From NCBI GenBank assembly GCA_001586965.3, contig LUCW03000050.1:1-32500 (forward strand): a DNA stretch of 32,500 bases, read 5' to 3'. Below are positions 19,030 through 32,500 of the stretch, in pieces. Origin of the DNA: Sphaeroforma sirkka. Its lineage: Eukaryota > Opisthokonta > Ichthyosporea > Ichthyophonida. The notes under the pieces were generated by a model, which saw only the letters and a program-made list of their open reading frames with translations, was not told the origin of the DNA and did no database searches. Numbering within the stretch: position 1 is the first letter of the stretch; each line of letters opens with the position of its first letter. The position numbers and the translations under genes are program-made.

Positions 19030-20032
19030 TCTCTGACGTTAACGACATGCACAACTGCTAGTACTGAAACTCGACAGCTTACATGGCTCAGCGAGCCTGT
19101 ATTTCAGCGAATACAAGAAAGACTTCCGAACTTGTTCAACACTGTCCATACGTTCAGATAACTTTACCCTACTATTGCTTAAACTTCGGCGGACCATCTG
19201 CCCAGCAGTACCATACCGAATCAGATCTAGATAAGCTTAATCCAAATTTTCATGCAGCTGGGATAAACCTTTGCTTATTGCAGGATCTATGCGCAATGGT
19301 ACAAACTTCGTTATGTCGCTGTGTACTACAGCAGGAACCACATTCAGTAGTGTTTTGGTACGATCCATGATTTTTTTTCTCGGGAGTTTTAAGCTTGAGT
19401 TTTGATTCAGGAACATCCCTGTACATAATACAGGTACTGCGCTACCAATGCTTGTGTAGAGCTGTGTGTTAGGAAGTCTTATGAGTTGCTGCGACCTTAA
19501 GCAATCGAACCGAATCCAATCGAAAGCATCACCCCGTTCAGCTCTTGTCGTGAATCGTAGTATGTCTTTAAATGCATAAATAAACGTCCATTGAGTATCA
19601 TGGTTGGTAAAATAGTTATCGTATATCAATAATACAAATATATATATCTATTCCCACTTTCATTATTTGTAAACACAAGGTCGCGTGATACATGAGATTA
19701 TATGCTCTTCGTCAATAGAAACAAAGTACGCAACTCATTGAATTTCTGCAACCGCTCACGACTACTGTCTCCGGGCTGCAAGGACAGCCAATAGTATTCC
19801 TTTCGTGGCTGTGATCTAGATACAAGTTGCAATTGCCAAGATGTCTTGTGAGCATTTAGTTTTCCATTAGACGCAGTACTGCGGATTCATCACGTATTAT
19901 GATTCCTTGACGTTCGTATTCGGCACATTGAATGGCATCCTTAAAGTTCTTATACCTTGATGGAAAGTACTCGAGTACATTATGTGATGAACCCTGGATA
20001 GTCCAACAGGCATCGGAACTTATTAATAGCGT
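19030..20032 (-). pseudogene. Unrecognised minus-strand open blocks, broken
   Basis: Three minus-strand stretches follow each other. 20032-19856 (58 residues) contains NVLEYFPSRYKNFKDAIQC. About 19882-19698 contains YYWLSLQPGDSSRERLQKF. About 19650-19030 (some 200 codons with one TAA near 19235) contains FKDILRFTTRAERGDAFDW and LPNTQLYTSIGSAVP. The composition is like a real globular protein. A frameshift would join the first two, and a TAG-ended interval (about 19697-19650) separates the third, which could be an intron ending GGGAATAG. I recognise no family. Its 3' end lies about 60 bp from the copia A insertion site. Chance open frames remain possible. Confidence 0.35.
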
Positions 20033-20059
20033 CTAAATTTTCAAATCTTCAATTTCAAC

Positions 20060-20720
20060 GCGCAGCAGCTGAGGAAGCTGCCTGGTACTATACTGGGTGC
20101 AAATCTTGCCTATCTTATATGTGGATGAGAATGTACCCGAGATTCAACGACTCCTTGAAATGTATATTTATGGCGCTCAGCGTTCAGTATTTCGTTGGAT
20201 TTCGCATTCACAAACTCCCCGACTCTCGTCGAGCACATGCTGACGGTATTTAATAAACTCGATGTCATGCCCATCTCTCGAAGCCCCTGCTTACACTGGC
20301 CACGACGATCGTAAGATCCTTGGTGCTCTGGGTTTCGCTACAAATATGACAAGTTCGACATCGCTACTTGCATTAATTAGCTCGCAGTGTCCGCAACCAA
20401 CCCCGATGACCTTCGCTACAAAGTGCTCAATTACATTCTATACTGCCTATCTACCACCCGTCACTGCACTCCAGTTTCCACGCGTCAGACCGATGACGAC
20501 CCCTTGGTCGCTTATACCGATAGTGGCGTGGCGATTGTCATGACAACCGCCGCTCTTAATCTGGTACCGTGCTCTGTTTCAACGGTATTTCTGTATGTCT
20601 TTTAATAATCACAGAAGAAACGCACCACTGCCCTCAGCTTCTCTCAGGTGGAGTACGTCGCCTCATCAGAGACCGATCGTAGCGTATCCTAGATTCGCAA
20701 CACCCTTGTTGCGATGAAAC
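20060..20720 (+). pseudogene. Old copia remnant: RT palm and RNase H
   Basis: LPILYVDENVPEIQRLLE at about 20105-20160 is the copia 'YVDD...EI..L' region, with Asp-to-Glu in the second catalytic position (YVDE at 20118-20129). Then come KILGALGFATNM (20298-20335) and, in another frame, TNPDDLRYKVLNYILYCL, the usual 'NP...W..AKRVLRYL'. RNase H is seen as AYTDSGVA near 20510-20535 and QVEYVASSETD near 20645-20680, matching 'YSDADWA' and 'EAEYVA..EA'. It is plus-strand and heavily decayed, and may be the other end of remnant C (9880-11600). Confidence 0.6.
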
Positions 20721-20729
20721 TTGACACAA

Positions 20730-21380
20730 GAAAAACTTACCCTAGACAAATAAGCCGTTTATTCCGATTACTACAATTTCTTGACTTAGCTGTGGCAATT
20801 GTACAACTACAGCGTTAAATTATTCATAATGTCATACACTTGAGCATATGACACTTTCATTTTAAACACTGTCCTCGATTCGAGCATTTTAGAAAAGTTT
20901 TGGTATATTTAGTTCCCAATTCAGTTTTTCTTTTCCTTAAGGTATATACACGTGCAGTACCATATATCCCCCCCAACCGTTCATATGCAAGGACTTTATG
21001 TTCCCACTTCTCATAATATTTTAGACACAAAATTTATCTCCTCACATGAACTTTAATAGTTGCCGAAAATCAATAGCACAGAGCACGTGTAGATTGAAGT
21101 CATTAAAAATCCACAGACCAAAACGTATGACACCTAATGACCTTAACTGCCGATTATATTTTGTTCATTATATCACGCCATACGATTGTTATCCTATCTA
21201 TAGTTCTTAGCCATGAACAGCTAATTTGTAATATGTTGTATATTGCACGACTGATAAAACAACTAAGCCCTCGCACTCTATAATCTGAACTACAGTCTGA
21301 CACTCTCATGGACGCTGATACCTTACGTAGAAAAGAATTGAAGCGACTCCACTGGAGCGGCATTCAACAGGCGACCAAGA
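20730..21380. other. No recognisable gene
   Basis: AT-rich sequence without supported features. A short minus-strand frame at 21154-21363 shows no recognisable motif. Confidence 0.5.
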
Positions 21381-21381
21381 T

Positions 21382-21630
21382 ATGTGGACAATGAATTATT
21401 CCCTTTATATATCTTCTACCACGAAAATTGCCAATTTGAGACGAGGTGGAAGGGTTATGTCTCTGGGGTGTTTTCTCTGCCTCCCGCAACAGGTACGTGC
21501 ATTTTTTTTTGTGTGTGTTCTGCTTTTACAGAACACGTCATGCATCTCGGCGCATGTATTGGCAAGGTTGAGAGTGGGAATAATTCTACATCTTCAAAGA
21601 AGAGTTGATATATGGCAATATTTGAATGTG
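21382..21630 (+). other. Possible small spliced coding fragment with a 39-nt intron
   Basis: A plus frame from 21384 contains CQFETRWKGYVSG, resembling the 'Y.V.WKGY' strand of a chromodomain. At 21493-21531 there is a textbook tiny intron: GTACGT at the 5' side, a long T/TG-rich tract and TTTTACAG at the 3' side. It is 39 nt, so the frame (ATG at 21384 to TGA near 21606) is kept either way. Nothing upstream or downstream completes a domain, so this is weak. Confidence 0.25.
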
Positions 21631-21719
21631 ACTGATACGGAACATGACTTTATTGTGCCTGACATATTTGTTGCACATAAAATTAGATGTCGATATGTAA
21701 GCAGCTGACGTAGAGAAAT

Positions 21720-23100
21720 CTGTGCTATCGGAGTCAACTCACGCGACCTGTTATAAATTTGTTTCACTTGAGATTCAAATTTGGTTACTATGGTCGGTAT
21801 CGGGATGCGGGTAGTTTGTCTCTCGGACTAAGGAACTCAAAGGGAGTGTACGAGCATACCAACTTTGTACGAGTTATCGTTTTGGATGTTGGCCCGAAAT
21901 TAGGAGGATGAGACCAAATTTACTATCCTTCACATTATTGTCACATCTCAAAATCTACGTCATTAGGGCAGCGAGCAACCTGTGGACCGGACTATGCTCG
22001 TTCCAACTTCGATGCGAGAATACATAGAAGTTTTGACAAGTTCCCGTTTTAAAATTACCGTTTTTACGTATTTAACGATAGGGATAATATCATTTATCAA
22101 AATTTGGGCAGTTCAAACTGAATCTTTCATATTAAAATAGTTAAATAGGTTTTTTCTAGATATGCTATCATCAAATCTGTCAACAGTGTTGCGCTAGTAA
22201 TGTACAATTATGTGCCTGTTCTGCGGCTTTGGCTTTATAGCTTGTGGCAATAGATTGGAATTGGAGCGTTCGTTGAAGAAACCTGGTTATCGATGGCATC
22301 ACGCAAATCTCCTGCCGTTTTCGCACATTTGTTGTTTCCATTGCACTCGATTGACATCAAACATACTTCTTCACGAATTCTCCTTCTGAGCGGACTCACT
22401 TCGTTTCTGTGAAACCGACGTGTACAATGCTCAGAGGTAAAAAGGGCAATTGTCTCAGAACTTATTCCGTTTTTTACTCTCCAAAAAAACCTTCCCACTT
22501 GTAAGACATTGAGAATGCACTGCTTAGTATTTATTTACATTTGGTTTATAGCGCGATACCGACCGAGATTTTCGAGTTTACAATTGATATGGATGTATCG
22601 CAACCTATAGGAGTTGACTACACACTATTCAGGCAGACACGCACTACTGCTCGTATGCCAACTAGAATTTATATAATTGGTTTTATTTGTGCTATGTAAC
22701 CCTCGTTGTCCTACTCCCACCACAGAATTCCACATCCCTTCATAACTCGACCTGTGGCTACTGCATATGCACGTACATGTACATAACATCCAGTGCGAGG
22801 CCATTCGAACTAAATATCTAAATAATCAGTCGCGGGTTTTCGACCAGATTGCTCCAGCTACGGGTGCTCATGAGTTTCAGCGAGGTTTCTTGACATACAC
22901 ACATGTTGTTCGAGTGGCTTGAGATCCTCGAATGCAGTCATTATATAGTACATAACGCATTCACATCTTCATAGCTATAATCTAACGGATCTCGAATACA
23001 TGTGGGCATCGCATTCGTTCAGTCTCAATGTGGCACTAAAGCAGGCACCTCCAGCAAACCACGGACTCAACGGTGCGTAAACTTATCGCACGCCATAGAC
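21720..23100. other. Intergenic region downstream of p97; no recognisable gene
   Basis: A minus-strand frame at 22235-22498 (87 residues, Cys- and Arg-rich, CLMSIECNGNNKC) is not recognisable. The 3' untranslated region of the p97 gene must lie within roughly 22700-23100; I see no clear AATAAA on the minus strand close to the stop codon. Otherwise nothing is supported. Confidence 0.45.
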
Positions 23101-32471
<9,371 letters not shown>

Positions 32472-32500
32472 TTAAGAACAAACACAGTAAGATTATATAG

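Overview
This is nuclear DNA from an intron-rich eukaryote. It holds one healthy host gene, a CDC48/p97 (VCP) AAA+ ATPase on the minus strand (about 23.1-32.5 kb), beside roughly 22 kb of decayed, nested LTR retrotransposons and unassigned sequence. The p97 protein is very animal-like through both ATPase rings. The gene has at least eight GT-AG introns of 295-1733 nt, AT-rich and full of microsatellites. A unicellular relative of animals, for example an ichthyosporean, would fit both the gene structure and the mix of Ty3 and Ty1/copia elements. That placement is a guess from gene style, not from a search.

Layout. 1-3852 holds the pol region of a Ty3/gypsy element on the plus strand, entering the window inside its protease. 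Its domain order is protease, reverse transcriptase, RNase H, a DIRS/Dam-methyltransferase-like domain, integrase, and a chromodomain-like tail. It is frameshifted many times. A candidate 3' LTR starts at 3980. 4580-4851 is a truncated copia LTR on the minus strand. 4.9-6.8 kb has weak minus-strand coding remnants. 8619-9450 is the 3' end of a second, diverged copia family (B) on the minus strand. 9492-9847 is a roughly 120-bp tandem repeat. 9.9-11.6 kb is an old copia remnant (C) on the plus strand covering the integrase-RT linker and the RT fingers. 11.6-12.3 kb contains short Ser/Thr-Pro-Gly-Gln repeats.

12517-18967 is a structurally complete copia element (A). It has two LTRs of 492 and 518 bp, a GAGGGGGAG polypurine tract and a perfect 5-bp target duplication (CCACC). 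Its gag-pol carries a frameshift and several in-frame stops, and the protease and RNase H active sites are damaged. 19.03-20.03 kb has unassigned minus-strand open blocks. 20.06-20.72 kb carries the RT palm and RNase H of an old plus-strand copia, possibly the other end of C. 20.7-23.1 kb is mostly featureless.

The p97 gene (CDC48) is read right to left. Nine exons (32463 down to 23101) encode 802 residues: N domain, D1, D2 and an acidic tail ending in Asp-Leu-Tyr-Asn. Only the very short first coding exon lies outside the window. All splice sites and reading phases join cleanly, and all Walker motifs are intact. The introns hold a 60-bp inverted repeat with palindromic inner ends, a 110-bp tandem duplication, a 43-bp triplicate and long TA tracts.

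The points most worth a second look are the methyltransferase-like and chromodomain-like parts of the Ty3 element, an LTR dyad that the two LTRs of copia A do not share, a conserved noncoding 3' block shared by copia A and B, the inverted repeat in p97 intron 6, and the unassigned minus-strand blocks at 19-20 kb.
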